A stretch of DNA of 55,566 nucleotides from an uncultured Myxococcales bacterium (GTDB lineage: Bacteria; Myxococcota_A; Polyangia; Polyangiales; Polyangiaceae): NCBI GenBank assembly GCA_937902985.1, contig CALFNG010000104.1:1-55566 (forward strand), given 5' to 3'. A model generated the notes under the pieces. It was not told the origin of the DNA and searched no databases. It was given only the letters and a program-made list of their open reading frames with translations. A program made the translations under genes and the position numbers. Of this stretch, positions 36,865 through 46,084 are shown one piece after another (within the stretch, counting starts at the first letter, position 1; each line of letters starts with the position of its first letter).

Positions 36865-37611
36865 TCACTCGAACACGGCGACGACGGGCGCGTGGTCGCT
36901 GGTGCCCACCTCGGGAAAGACCTTGCACGACGTCACCTTCAGCCGCTCGCTCGCAAGCACGTAGTCGATGCGCCAGCCTTGGTTCTTCTGGCGCATGTTC
37001 CGCCAGGGGGCCCACCACGTGAACAGGTGGTCGTTCTCGGGCTCGAGCGAGCGCGCGACGTCGCGCAAGCCGCCCGCGAGGAGCTGTTCGAAGAGGGCCC
37101 GCTCGTCGGACCGCTGGCCGATGACCCCGGGCTTGCGCTCCTTCGGGTGCAGGTCGATGTCGGCGCGGGCGACGTTGAGGTCGCCGCAGAGAATGAGCGC
37201 GTCGCCCCGCGCGTGCACCACGTCGACGTATGCGCGCATCGCCTCGAGGAAGTCGAGCTTGGCGCCGAAGTCCTTGCCGCCGTTCGGCACGTAGACGCTC
37301 GCGACGATGCGACCATCGCCGAGCGCGACCTGCACGACGCGGTTCTCGACGTCGAACGCGGGGTGGCTGAAGGCCGGGCGCGCCGGGTATAGCTCTTTTC
37401 GCACGTGAAGCGAGACCCCGCTGTAGCCCCTCGGGCCGCCGTGCCAGTAGTTCCAATAGTCCGGGAGCAGCGTGAGGGTCTCGCCGATCTGCTCGGCCGT
37501 GGCCTTGATCTCCTGAAGACACACGACGTCGGGCCGCTCGCCGCGCACCCACTCGACGAACTGCGCTTCGCGCGCGCGAAAACCGTTCACGTTCCACGTA
37601 GCGATCTTCAT
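36865..37611 (-). CDS. xthA: Exodeoxyribonuclease III (AP endonuclease)
   Basis: 248 residues from ATG 37611 (MKIATWNVNGFRAR). All endonuclease/exonuclease/phosphatase motifs are present: NVNGFR, CLQEIKA (metal Glu), YWHGGPRGYSGVSLH, CGDLNVARADIDLH, QGWRIDYVLAS and GTSDHAPVVAVFE (catalytic Asp-His). It repairs abasic sites and 3' blocks. It follows tsaB by 7 nt and forms an SDR-tsaB-xthA run. Confidence 0.96.
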   Translation of the reverse strand: MKIATWNVNGFRAREAQFVEWVRGERPDVVCLQEIKATAEQIGETLTLLPDYWNYWHGGPRGYSGVSLHVRKELYPARPAFSHPAFDVENRVVQVALGDGRIVASVYVPNGGKDFGAKLDFLEAMRAYVDVVHARGDALILCGDLNVARADIDLHPKERKPGVIGQRSDERALFEQLLAGGLRDVARSLEPENDHLFTWWAPWRNMRQKNQGWRIDYVLASERLKVTSCKVFPEVGTSDHAPVVAVFE

Positions 37612-37618
37612 GGCAGCA

Positions 37619-38404
37619 TCACTTCTCGCTCGATGCCGGCGGCATCGCCTTCGCCCCTCCAGGCATCGTGATATCCGGTGGCCGAACGTAGACCGGCTCG
37701 AGGGCGTCCGCATGCTCGGCCGCGCGGCCACTCGAGGCGGGGACCGTGGCGAGGTCGAGGCGATCGAGGCGATCGAGGCGATCGAGGCGATCGAGGCGAT
37801 CGAGGCGATCGAGACCGATGCGCCCGACGATGGCGGCGCGGGGCACGTCGTGCGGGGCGACCACGATGAGCGACACCCGCTCCCCGAGCGCGGACCAGTC
37901 GACGTCGGCCGCGGCCTCGCCCGCGACGACCACGCGGCCCGCGGCCTCGAGCGCCGCGACGCTCGCCGCGACTTGGCCGATGCGCAGGTGCGACGGGGCG
38001 AGCACGACGCGCCCCGCGCGCGTGGCCTGGAGGTAAAGTTCGCCCTTTCCGCCAGCCACGACGCTGACCAGGAGGTGGTCGCCGTCCAGGCCGAAGGCGA
38101 GCGCGTCGAGCGACGTGACCCCGGTGATCGACGCGCCCGTCGCGAGCGCGATCCCCTTCACGGTCGCGAGGCCGATGCGGCACCCCGTGAAGCTGCCCGG
38201 CCCGACGCCGACCGCCCAGCGGGAGACCGCCGAAGGAGCCCAGCACGCTCGCTCGAAGATTGCGCTCACCATCGGCAAGAGGGACTCGCCGTGAGCGTTC
38301 GACACGCGGCGGGCGTCTTCGGCCACGAGGCGTCCGTCTTCGAAGAGCGCGACCGACCCGAGCGCGCTCGACGTCTCGACCGCGGCGAGGCGCGTCGTCG
38401 TCAT
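37619..38404 (-). CDS. tsaB: tRNA threonylcarbamoyladenosine biosynthesis protein TsaB
   Basis: 261 residues. The ASKHA fold shows AVETSSALGSVALFEDG, SNAHGESLLPMV, and the family signature VGVGPGSFTGCRIGLATVKGIALA. It works with TsaD/TsaE to make the t6A modification at tRNA position 37. The odd part is RLDRLDRLDRLDRLDRLD near residues 197-214, encoded by a 9-bp tandem array, inserted just before the variable C-terminal tail (LEPVYVRPPDI). It is after the conserved core, so function is probably kept. Start 13 nt after the SDR stop. Confidence 0.93.
   Translation of the reverse strand: MTTTRLAAVETSSALGSVALFEDGRLVAEDARRVSNAHGESLLPMVSAIFERACWAPSAVSRWAVGVGPGSFTGCRIGLATVKGIALATGASITGVTSLDALAFGLDGDHLLVSVVAGGKGELYLQATRAGRVVLAPSHLRIGQVAASVAALEAAGRVVVAGEAAADVDWSALGERVSLIVVAPHDVPRAAIVGRIGLDRLDRLDRLDRLDRLDRLDLATVPASSGRAAEHADALEPVYVRPPDITMPGGAKAMPPASSEK
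37760..37813. repeat. 9-bp tandem repeat inside tsaB, six perfect copies
   Basis: GCGATCGAG is repeated six times, with one degenerate unit before it, coding Leu-Asp-Arg on the minus strand. Each unit contains the palindrome CGATCG. In-frame length changes by slippage are possible without breaking tsaB. Confidence 0.95.
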
Positions 38405-38417
38405 CGTCCCGAAGCCC

Positions 38418-39218
38418 CTATTTCGACGCTCGCCGCCCGATGCGGCCGGCGATGGCGTTGAACGATACGGGCGCGGTCCGCTTCAGGCGCCAGAACCAGC
38501 GCGCGTCGGCCATGGGCAGCGCATAGAGCTCGCCCCGCTCGACCGACGCGATCGCGGCGCGCGCGATCGTCTCGGCGGTCTTGCCGCCGTCGACCATGCC
38601 CCTGGCTCGCGCGCGGAGCTTGGGGTCTGCGATGCGACCGCTGTTGACGATGTTCGTCTTGAAGAACGTGGGGCAGACCACGGTGACGCCCACCTTGGTC
38701 CCCGAGAGCTCGGCGTTCAACGTCTCGGACAGCGCAATGACGCCCGCCTTGGCGACGTTGTAAGCGCCCATGAAGGGAGGGCTGAAGAGCCCCGCCGCCG
38801 ACGCCACGTTGAGCACGTGTCCGTGGCCCTGCGATCGCAGGATCGGCGCGAACGTGTGGCAGCCGTTGATCACGCCGAAGAGATCGACCTCGAGGGTCCA
38901 GCGCCAGTCTTCGATGGGCAACTCGCCCACCGAGCCGGCGCTGCTGACGCCGGCGTTGTTGACGACGAGGTCGACGGGGCGGCCGACCGCAGCCGCGAGG
39001 CCCTTCCAGTCGTCGATCTTCGTGACGTCGCACCGCGTGGCCTTCGTGCTCGCGGCGCCGGCCGCGGTGGCGAGGCGCGCGGTCTCTTCGGCGCCTTTCA
39101 CGTCGACGTCGGAGAGCACGAGGTGCGCGTTGCGACGCGAGAGCTCGAGGGCGAGGGCGCGGCCGAAGCCACCGCCAGCTCCCGTGATGACGCAACAAGG
39201 GGACTCGGGAAGCGACAT
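38418..39218 (-). CDS. Short-chain dehydrogenase/reductase (classical SDR)
   Basis: 266 residues from ATG 39218. Cofactor motif TGAGGGFGRA (12-21), NNAG, VNVAS-type Ser (LNVASAAGLF) and the YNVAK catalytic pair are all present, with SDVDVKG after beta2. The C-terminal part (IADPKLRARARGMVDGGKTAETIARAAI, LYALPMADARWFWRLKRTAP) is like SDRs acting on lipids or retinol-type substrates. The reaction is NAD(P)-dependent alcohol/ketone interconversion, substrate unknown. First of a three-gene run with tsaB and xthA. Confidence 0.9.
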   Translation of the reverse strand: MSLPESPCCVITGAGGGFGRALALELSRRNAHLVLSDVDVKGAEETARLATAAGAASTKATRCDVTKIDDWKGLAAAVGRPVDLVVNNAGVSSAGSVGELPIEDWRWTLEVDLFGVINGCHTFAPILRSQGHGHVLNVASAAGLFSPPFMGAYNVAKAGVIALSETLNAELSGTKVGVTVVCPTFFKTNIVNSGRIADPKLRARARGMVDGGKTAETIARAAIASVERGELYALPMADARWFWRLKRTAPVSFNAIAGRIGRRASK

Positions 39219-39325
39219 GGGCGCGCACCATACCAAAACGACAGAAGGTCGCCCTGCGACCGCGGCGAGTCGAGTCGAGTCGTCGCGTCCGTACTCAATG
39301 CAGGCGGGCCCGTACGATCTCGCGA

Positions 39326-40525
39326 TCAGATCTGGCCGAAGCGGCCGCTCTGGAACGCCGCGTCGAGCAACTGCTCGACACGACCGAGGACCTCCTTCGC
39401 CCGCGGGTCGGTGGCAGAGGCGAGGGCCGTCTTCACCTCGCCGAGGGCCTTGAGCTGGCTGAAGAGCTGCACGTCGCTCAGGCTCGCCGCGCCCGTCAGC
39501 ACTTGCCGGACGCGTTCGACCTCCCCCGCGAGCGCGTCGAGCCCGAGGCCCACGGCGCCGACCCGCCGCGCCTCGGGGTGCTCGCGGAAGTGCGCGTCGA
39601 GGACCGGCGTCACGATCGCTTCGAGGATCGGCGCCTGGTCTTCGCTGTTCCACACGTGCTTGAGGACGAAGAGATCGCTCGCGTCGGGCTGCGTCCGCCC
39701 GTCGAGGTAGGCGCTGGCCGCGAACAGCTTGAGCAGCTTCACGACGCGCCGGTCGCTCAAGGTCACGCCCTCGGCGCGCACCTGGAACACCATGCCCTTG
39801 TACTGCGAGAAGAACTGCTCACTGAACGTCGTACTCGTCAGCAGGCCCCGCTGTAGCGCGGCGAGCTCGCGCGCGTCGACCAGGGGACGGACGGGCGCGT
39901 CGTCTCCCTCGAGCACCTCGTGGTCGAGACCCTTCTGCAGCAGATCCTGGAAGTGGTACGCGTCGAGGTTGTCGCTGCGGATGCGCAGGATGAAGCGATC
40001 GTAGATGGCCGTGAGCGCGTCGTCGGACGGCACCTCGTTCGCCGCGCCGAACGCGCTGAGGAGCGGACAGCGGACCACGTGACCGCCGCTCGTGTAGCGC
40101 CGCTCGTTGAGCAGCGTGAGGAGCGAGTTCAAGATCGCCGAGTTCGACTTGAAGACTTCGTCGAGGAAGACGATCTCCGCGTCGGGGAGCATCCCTTCGG
40201 TGCGTCGCTCGTAACGACCCTCGCGAAAGGCGGCGATATCGACGGGGCCGAAGATCTCGTTCGGCTCGGTGAAGCGCGTCAGCAAGTACTCGAAGTAGCG
40301 AGCCTGCATGAGGCGGGCGAACGTGCGGATGAGAGCGCTCTTCGCCGTTCCCGGCGGCCCAACGAGGACGGCGTGCTCGCCCGCGATCGTCGCCACGAGG
40401 AGCAAGCGGACGATCTCGTCTTTGCCGAGGAACCGGTCCTCGAGGGTGCGCGCAAGGCGGGCGAGGCGCGAGGGCAGCTGCTTGTGCACCTCGGGGGGCT
40501 GCACCTCGTGCGGCGCGACGGCCAT
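39326..40525 (-). CDS. MoxR/RavA-type AAA+ ATPase
   Basis: 399 residues. The AAA+ core has Walker A GPPGTAKSALIR, RFTEPNEIFGPVDIAAFREG (MoxR-specific), Walker B VFLDEVFKSNSAILNSLLTLLNER, sensor GAANEVPSDD and the Arg-rich IYDRFILRIRSDNL, followed by a lid and C-terminal helical region of about 130 residues. Such ATPases act as chaperones with a VWA-domain partner, but none is encoded next to it; the downstream gene is an SDR. Confidence 0.93.
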   Translation of the reverse strand: MAVAPHEVQPPEVHKQLPSRLARLARTLEDRFLGKDEIVRLLLVATIAGEHAVLVGPPGTAKSALIRTFARLMQARYFEYLLTRFTEPNEIFGPVDIAAFREGRYERRTEGMLPDAEIVFLDEVFKSNSAILNSLLTLLNERRYTSGGHVVRCPLLSAFGAANEVPSDDALTAIYDRFILRIRSDNLDAYHFQDLLQKGLDHEVLEGDDAPVRPLVDARELAALQRGLLTSTTFSEQFFSQYKGMVFQVRAEGVTLSDRRVVKLLKLFAASAYLDGRTQPDASDLFVLKHVWNSEDQAPILEAIVTPVLDAHFREHPEARRVGAVGLGLDALAGEVERVRQVLTGAASLSDVQLFSQLKALGEVKTALASATDPRAKEVLGRVEQLLDAAFQSGRFGQI

Positions 40526-40551
40526 CTACCGGGACGATAGCATCGGGCCGA

Positions 40552-40851
40552 TCAGACGCGCGGCAGTTTTCCGAGCGACATGACGTCTACGTTGAGCTCG
40601 AGAACGAGCTTGAGCAGCGCCGCGCGGGCCTCTTCGGTCGGGGGCCGGGTGGTCCAGGCGCGGAGCGCTCGCTCGTACACGTCGGCCTTCGCGCGGAGCT
40701 CGCGCACCCGCGGCCCCGCCGGCTGCTCCCGAAGGCGCTCGAGCGTGTCGATCAGGGATTGCTCCACGATGTTGAGGCGGGTCGATCGGAGCCGGGGTCC
40801 CCCCGGAGGCTTGGGACCGCCAGGGAGCTTGGGAGGGCCGCCGGAAGTCAT
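40552..40851 (-). CDS. Small conserved-looking hypothetical protein
   Basis: 99 residues from ATG 40851. A Pro/Gly-rich start (GGPPKLPGGPKPPGGPR) leads to two charged helices (STRLNIVEQSLIDTLERLREQ; RVRELRAKADVYERALRAW). It ends at VDVMSLGKLPRV, 26 nt before the MoxR ATPase start, suggesting a shared transcript. No family recognised; cytoplasmic. Confidence 0.55.
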   Translation of the reverse strand: MTSGGPPKLPGGPKPPGGPRLRSTRLNIVEQSLIDTLERLREQPAGPRVRELRAKADVYERALRAWTTRPPTEEARAALLKLVLELNVDVMSLGKLPRV

Positions 40852-40913
40852 GGTCGATAACCCTACATCGCCGCGAGGCGTCGCGCCGTAGTCTAGTCTA
40901 CCGACACTCGAAC

Positions 40914-43742
40914 ATGCGCCTTCGATCCGCGTCCATCGCATCGCTCGCTCCGCGTCTTTCGTTCGCCTCGTTCGCGTCGGTCGCGCTGGCCGTCGCCGTC
41001 ACCGCCGTGGGTGGCCTCGGTTGCTTGGCCCGTGCACCAGGCGGCCCTTCGGGCGCCACGGCGAGCGCGGGTCCGCCCGACGCCGCGGCGCCTCTGGCCG
41101 CGCCGCGCGACGACGGGCGCCTCCCGCCGACGGTGACGCCGCAGCGCTACGTCGTGACGCTCTCCGTCGACCCGAATCAACCGCGCTTTTCCGGGCTGAC
41201 CACGATTCTGGTCGATGTGCCGAAGCCGACGGCGTTCGTCGTCGTGCATGCGCGGGACATGAACGTGTCGCGCGCCCTGGCTCACGTGGGAGCGACGGCG
41301 ATCCCCGCGACGGCCACGCCGCGCCTCGCGAGCGGCGGGATGGTCCCCGAGGAGCTCGTGCTCTCGTTCGCGAGCGCCTTGCCCGCGGGGCCCGCGACGA
41401 TCGAGCTCGCGTACGACGCGCCCTTCGCGGGAGATCTGGCGGGCCTGTACCGGGTCGAGGAGCAGGGGCGCTGGTACGCCTACACACAATTCGAGTCGAC
41501 CGACGCGCGCCGCGCGTTTCCCTGCTTCGACGAGCCCGGCTTCAAGACGCCATACGACGTGACCATCACGGCGCCGCCGGGGCTTACGGCGGTCGCCAAC
41601 TCGCCGGAGATCGCGACGGTCGCCACCCGCGACGGCGCCATCCTCCACACGTTCGCGACCTCGCCTCCCCTCCCGAGCTATCTCGTCGCGTTCGCCGTCG
41701 GCGACTTCGATCTGGTCGAGGGCCGCAAGGAGCCCTTCCCGATCCGGGTCGTCACGACCAAGGGTCGCGCCCCCCTCGCGGGTCTCGCGCTCGACGTGGC
41801 CGCCGCCCTGGTCGATCGGCTCGGGGACTACTTCGACATGCGCTACCCGTACGCGAAGCTCGACCTCGTCGCCGTTCCGGACTTCGCGGCGGGCGCGATG
41901 GAGAACCCGGGGCTCGTGACCTTCCGCGACGTGCTGCTCCTGCTCGATCCGGACCACGCGACGACGTCGACCAGGCGCTCGCAGGCCGAGGTCATCGCGC
42001 ACGAGTTCGCCCATCAATGGTTCGGCGACCTCGTGACCATGAAGTGGTGGAACGACATCTGGCTCAACGAGGGGTTCGCCACGTGGGCCGAGGCGAAGAT
42101 CGTCGATCAGTGGAAGCCGGCCTTCGGCGCGACCCTCGGTCAGATCGCGGGCCTCGATCACGTCATGGATACCGACGCGCTGAGGAGCGCGCGCGCCGTC
42201 CGCGAGCCGGTACACTCGACCAGCGACGCCATGGAGGCCTTCGACGGCATCACGTACCAGAAAGGCGCGGCGGTGCTCCGGATGCTCGAGACGTGGCTCG
42301 GCGCCGACGTCTTCCAGCGCGGGGTCCAGCGCTACGTCCACGAGAACGCGTGGAAGAGCGCGAGCGCCGAGGACCTCTTCAAGGCGCTCGACTTCGTCTC
42401 GACGCAAAAGGTCGACGAGCTCGCGAGCGGCTTCCTCGACCACCCCGGCGTGCCGCAGGTGCTGACCAGCTACAAGTGCGACGGCGGCGTCGGCAAGCTC
42501 GAGCTCCGTCAGTCGGAGTGGCACCCGCTCGAGGACGGTGACTCGTCGGCCGCACACGGGGAACGTGAGAAGCGGAGCTGGACGCTACCCGTCTGCGTCG
42601 CGATTGAAGGGCAGAAGACCAAGAACTGCTTCACGCTCGGCTCAGACCCGATCGTCCGCAACGCCGGCACGGCGGGTGGCCGGTCTTGCCCCGCGTGGGT
42701 GTACCCGAACGCCGAAGAGGCCGGGTACTACCGGTTCCTCGTCGAGCGCGACAAGCTGCTCGCCCTCGCTCGCGCGGGCCACGGCGCGCACGGGCTCGAC
42801 CCCGCCGAGCGCCTCGGCCTCGTGTCGAACGCGTGGGCCGGCGTCCGGCAGGGCGCGATCGCCCCCGGCGTCCTCTTCGACTTCTTGCCGCTCTTCGACG
42901 GCGAGACCAACCGCTTCGTGGTCGACGAGGTGATCGATCTGCTCCGGAGCGTCGACCACGCGCTCGTCGCCGATGAGACGCGCCCGGCGTACCGGAAGTA
43001 CGTCGTCGCGCGGCTCGCCGCTCGCAAGAAGGCGCTCGGCTGGTGGCCGCCTTCGGGGCACACCGAGCAAGACGACGACGCGGCGCTCGAGAGGCGCAGC
43101 GTGCTCTGGACCATGGGCGAGCTCGGGTACGACGCGTCGACGCTCGCCGACGCGGAGAAGTACGCGGCCGCCTGGCTGCGCGACCGCTCGAACGTGGCTG
43201 CCGACACGGCCGCCGTCGCGGTGCCGCTGGCATCGATGGGCGCGGGCGAGGCGCGCCTCGTCGAGCTGCGCGAGGCGGCCAAGAGCGCGCCCACGCCCGA
43301 AGACCGGGTGATCGCGATCCGCGCGATGGGCCTCTTCGACGATCCCGCCGTGCTGCGCAAGGCGCTCGATCTGGCGCTCGGCGACGAGATCAAGCTCTCG
43401 GAGTGGCGGTCCCTCTTCGGCTCGGCGATGAGCCATCGGCCGGCGCGTCCGGTGCTCATCGCGTGGGAAAAGGAGAACTGGGCGAAGCTGCGCGCCAGGG
43501 CCCCGAACTCGGCCGGTCGAGGGCTGGTCGACGTGGTCGGGGCCACCTGCTCCGTCGCCGAGCGCGACGACGCACGCGCGTTCTTCGCCGGCGCGACGCA
43601 GGGAATGGAAGGCGTCAAGCGCTCGCTCGACGAAGCGGCGGAGTCGGCCGGTCTCTGCATCGCGCTCCGGCTCCACGGCGAGGCCGACGTGACGCGGTCT
43701 CTCCGGTCCGCCGCAGACGCTCGATCGTCGACCTCCCCGTGA
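40914..43742 (+). CDS. M1 family zinc aminopeptidase, probable lipoprotein
   Basis: 942 residues. A long N-terminal signal ends in VGGLGC (lipobox). The N-terminal beta domain ([29 protein letters not shown]) leads to the catalytic domain: GAMEN at 327-331, zinc motif HEFAH at 363-367 and Glu386 in LNEGFATW, the complete M1 set. The C-terminal ERAP1-like helical domain spans about 580-920. It removes N-terminal residues from peptides, here likely at the cell surface. Its stop codon overlaps the GTG of the NtrC-type regulator. Confidence 0.95.
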   Translation: MRLRSASIASLAPRLSFASFASVALAVAVTAVGGLGCLARAPGGPSGATASAGPPDAAAPLAAPRDDGRLPPTVTPQRYVVTLSVDPNQPRFSGLTTILVDVPKPTAFVVVHARDMNVSRALAHVGATAIPATATPRLASGGMVPEELVLSFASALPAGPATIELAYDAPFAGDLAGLYRVEEQGRWYAYTQFESTDARRAFPCFDEPGFKTPYDVTITAPPGLTAVANSPEIATVATRDGAILHTFATSPPLPSYLVAFAVGDFDLVEGRKEPFPIRVVTTKGRAPLAGLALDVAAALVDRLGDYFDMRYPYAKLDLVAVPDFAAGAMENPGLVTFRDVLLLLDPDHATTSTRRSQAEVIAHEFAHQWFGDLVTMKWWNDIWLNEGFATWAEAKIVDQWKPAFGATLGQIAGLDHVMDTDALRSARAVREPVHSTSDAMEAFDGITYQKGAAVLRMLETWLGADVFQRGVQRYVHENAWKSASAEDLFKALDFVSTQKVDELASGFLDHPGVPQVLTSYKCDGGVGKLELRQSEWHPLEDGDSSAAHGEREKRSWTLPVCVAIEGQKTKNCFTLGSDPIVRNAGTAGGRSCPAWVYPNAEEAGYYRFLVERDKLLALARAGHGAHGLDPAERLGLVSNAWAGVRQGAIAPGVLFDFLPLFDGETNRFVVDEVIDLLRSVDHALVADETRPAYRKYVVARLAARKKALGWWPPSGHTEQDDDAALERRSVLWTMGELGYDASTLADAEKYAAAWLRDRSNVAADTAAVAVPLASMGAGEARLVELREAAKSAPTPEDRVIAIRAMGLFDDPAVLRKALDLALGDEIKLSEWRSLFGSAMSHRPARPVLIAWEKENWAKLRARAPNSAGRGLVDVVGATCSVAERDDARAFFAGATQGMEGVKRSLDEAAESAGLCIALRLHGEADVTRSLRSAADARSSTSP

Positions 43743-45124
43743 AACCGCGAGTCCTCATCGTCGACGACCACCTCGAGCTCGCGGAGACGCTGGCCGATGG
43801 CCTGGCCGAACAGGGGTTCGACGCGTCGCCGTGCGCCAACGGCAAGGAGGCCGCGAAGCGGCTCGAGACCGAGCCGTTCGACGCGCTCGTCACCGACCTC
43901 CGGATGCCCGAGGTCGACGGGATGGGTCTCCTCGCCCGCTCGCGCGCGACGGCGCCCGAACGACCGGTCATCGTGATGACCGCGTACGGAGCCGTGGAGA
44001 CCGCGGTCGAGGCGATCCGGCAAGGGGCCTATCACTACCTCACCAAGCCGTTCCGTCTCGACGAGCTGGTCGTCTTCCTCGGGCGAGCGGTCGACGACGC
44101 CCGCGTCCGTCGCGAAGCGCGGAGCCTGAAGGCCGCGCTCCGCGACGAGTACCGCCTCGACAAGCTCGTCGCCGCGAGCCCGGCGATGCGCGACGTGTTC
44201 GACGTCGCGGCCCGCGTCGCCGATGCGTCGACGCCCGTGCTCCTCTACGGCGAGACGGGGACCGGAAAGACCGCCCTCGCGCGGGCCATTCACGCGACGG
44301 GCGCGCGGGCCGGGGGCCCCTTCGTGGCCGTCAACTGCGCCGCCCTGCCGGAGACCTTGCTCGAGAGCGAGCTGTTCGGACACGTGAAGGGCGCGTTCAC
44401 CGGGGCGACCGCGGCCCGCGCGGGTCTCTTCGCCGACGCCGAAGGAGGCACGCTGTTGCTCGACGAGATCGGCGAGATGTCTCCCGCGCTGCAGGCCAAG
44501 CTGCTGCAGGTGTTCGAGACCGGCGACGTACGGGCCGTGGGCGCGAGCAAAGAGCGGCACGTCGACGTGCGCATCCTCGCGGCCACTCACCGCGATCTGC
44601 GCGAGCGCGTCCGGGCCGGCGCCTTCCGTGAAGATCTGCTTTACCGGCTCGACGTCGTTCCCATCGAGATCCCCCCGCTCCGCCGGCGCCGCGAGGATAT
44701 CCCGCTCCTCGTCGAGCGCCTGCTCGGCGAGCAACGCGCGAAGCACCCTCGCAGCGTGGTCGAGCGGTTCTCGGGGGACGCGATGGCCAGGCTCCTGGCG
44801 CACGCATGGCCGGGCAACGTGCGCGAGCTCGCGCACGCGGTCGAGCGCGTGGTGCTCTTCGGGCGCACCCCCGAGGCGTCGTCCGCCGACCTGCCGCCTG
44901 CCGTGACGCGCGCGCCGCCGGCGACGGCGGGAGCGTCCACGGAGGCGAGCACGGGCGACGCGCGCACGGGCGCCGTCTTGCCCATTCGTGAAGTGCAGCG
45001 GCGCTACGCGGTGTGGGCGCTCGAGCAGTTCGACGGGCACAAGACGCGCACCGCGGAGGCGCTCGGCATCGACGGCAAGACGCTCGCCAGGTGGCTCGGC
45101 CTCGACACCGAGGGCAAACCATAG
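43739..45124 (+). CDS. NtrC-family sigma-54-dependent response regulator
   Basis: 461 residues from GTG 43739, which overlaps the aminopeptidase TGA in GTGA. The receiver domain has [11 protein letters not shown], phospho-acceptor Asp in [16 protein letters not shown] and TKPFRLDE. The AAA+ domain has [21 protein letters not shown] (contacts sigma-54), [13 protein letters not shown] and [12 protein letters not shown] Fis-type helix-turn-helix closes it ([21 protein letters not shown]). No histidine kinase is adjacent, so its signal is unknown. Coupling to a peptidase suggests a shared stress or development programme, which is inference. Confidence 0.95.
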   Translation: MKPRVLIVDDHLELAETLADGLAEQGFDASPCANGKEAAKRLETEPFDALVTDLRMPEVDGMGLLARSRATAPERPVIVMTAYGAVETAVEAIRQGAYHYLTKPFRLDELVVFLGRAVDDARVRREARSLKAALRDEYRLDKLVAASPAMRDVFDVAARVADASTPVLLYGETGTGKTALARAIHATGARAGGPFVAVNCAALPETLLESELFGHVKGAFTGATAARAGLFADAEGGTLLLDEIGEMSPALQAKLLQVFETGDVRAVGASKERHVDVRILAATHRDLRERVRAGAFREDLLYRLDVVPIEIPPLRRRREDIPLLVERLLGEQRAKHPRSVVERFSGDAMARLLAHAWPGNVRELAHAVERVVLFGRTPEASSADLPPAVTRAPPATAGASTEASTGDARTGAVLPIREVQRRYAVWALEQFDGHKTRTAEALGIDGKTLARWLGLDTEGKP

Positions 45125-45355
45125 AGTCAAGGCTGTTCGGTTGCGAAAGCCGTCGCGGGGCTAGAGCGCGTAGGCCTTGTTTCCGCGCGCGCGACGTCCC
45201 GTCCTCAGCAGCATCCGAAGGACGCACTCCTGGCGAAGCCGAACGGTCAGCTCGCGCAAGGGAGACGTCCGTCGCCGAGGAAGGCCGATCCGCTCGCCCC
45301 AATGAGCCAATCGTCGGCGGCGTAGCCCATCAGCTCACCTGAGGAATCCGTCCCT

Positions 45356-45570
45356 CAGCGAAGCAGACCAATCGGCTCGTCTCAGAGACGCGTCGCTCAG
45401 CGAAGCTGCCCGATCGGCTCGCCTGAGAGACCCTTCCCTCAGCGAAGTAGATCCATCGGCTCGCCTGAGAGACCTTCCCTCAGCGAAGTAGATCAATCGG
45501 CTCGTCTCAGAGACGCGTCGCTCAGCGAAGCAGCCCGATCGGCTCGCCCGACCGTCGAGCCGCTCAGCGA
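45356..45570. repeat. About 42-bp tandem repeat array
   Basis: CAGCGA(A/G)G-type words start at 45356, 45398, 45440, 45481, 45523 and 45565, giving steps of 42, 42, 41, 42 and 42. Units share GATCGGCTCG (with variants) and then take one of two forms: one with the palindrome CGTCTCAGAGACG, the other with GCCTGAGAGACC. Weaker copies continue at about 45233, 45275 and 45319 and on to about 45700. There are no unique spacers, so it is not a CRISPR. Confidence 0.88.
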
Positions 45571-45899
45571 GGGGAGCCCACGCCTCCACGAAGCCGATCG
45601 CCCTATCAGCGCGAGCCATCACCCTGCCCCGCCGAAGGATGCGGCCCTTGGCGAAGCTCGTGACCCTCTCGGCGCGAGAGACCCGGTCATGAGCGAAGCC
45701 GACCGCTCCGCGCGCGATCCCCTGCACGTAAGTGATCGGAATCTCGGGCGAAACAACCTGCTCGGTGCTCTCGAGGGGAGCTCTCGTCGAAGCTGGCAGG
45801 AAATTTGTGTAACTGGACCGGGTGACATGCCGGAAGGAATCACCCGATGGAATCTACAGCCGTCCTCGTTCTTCACGCGAAGACCAGTGACCGAAGAGC

Positions 45900-45943
45900 G
45901 ACACGCGCACTTGGATCGAAGGACACGCGCACTTGGATCGAGG
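45900..45943. repeat. 22-bp direct repeat, two copies
   Basis: ACACGCGCACTTGGATCGA occurs at 45901 and again at 45923, followed by a decayed third copy (GGGACAAGCGGATG) and a related ATCGAGGGACACGCGAGGAT near 45980. It is a second, separate repeat family in the convergent gap. Confidence 0.75.
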
Positions 45944-46084
45944 GACAAGCGGATGTCCGTCATGCGATGCGCGTATTTCCATCGAGGGACACGCGAGGAT
46001 CGCTCCATCGATCCCCGCGCGGGCGACATCGTTGCTCGGTCTTGCTCGGGGCGAGGAACGCAGTGCGGGGATCGTTCGAGAACT

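Larger units (their letters stand above)
45125..46084. other. 960-bp convergent intergenic region filled by repeats
   Basis: Both flanking genes end into this stretch. It holds a 42-bp periodic array with a clear core (45356-45570) and degenerate copies on both sides, then a 22-bp direct repeat near 45900. Frames are open on several strands, but the repeat has one 41-bp step and the peptides are Arg/Ser/Ala-rich, so coding is doubtful. An ATG at 45847 has GGAAGGA 8 nt upstream; its product would overlap hemD and shows no known motif. Confidence 0.5.

Noticed and set aside
45356-45570. CRISPR array
   Set aside because: The 42-bp units are contiguous and similar along their whole length; there are no unique spacers and no cas genes.
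45335-45727. Minus-strand 130-codon frame across the repeats as a repeat protein
   Set aside because: One step of the array is 41 bp, which shifts the repeat phase within the frame, and no start signal or known repeat fold is seen.
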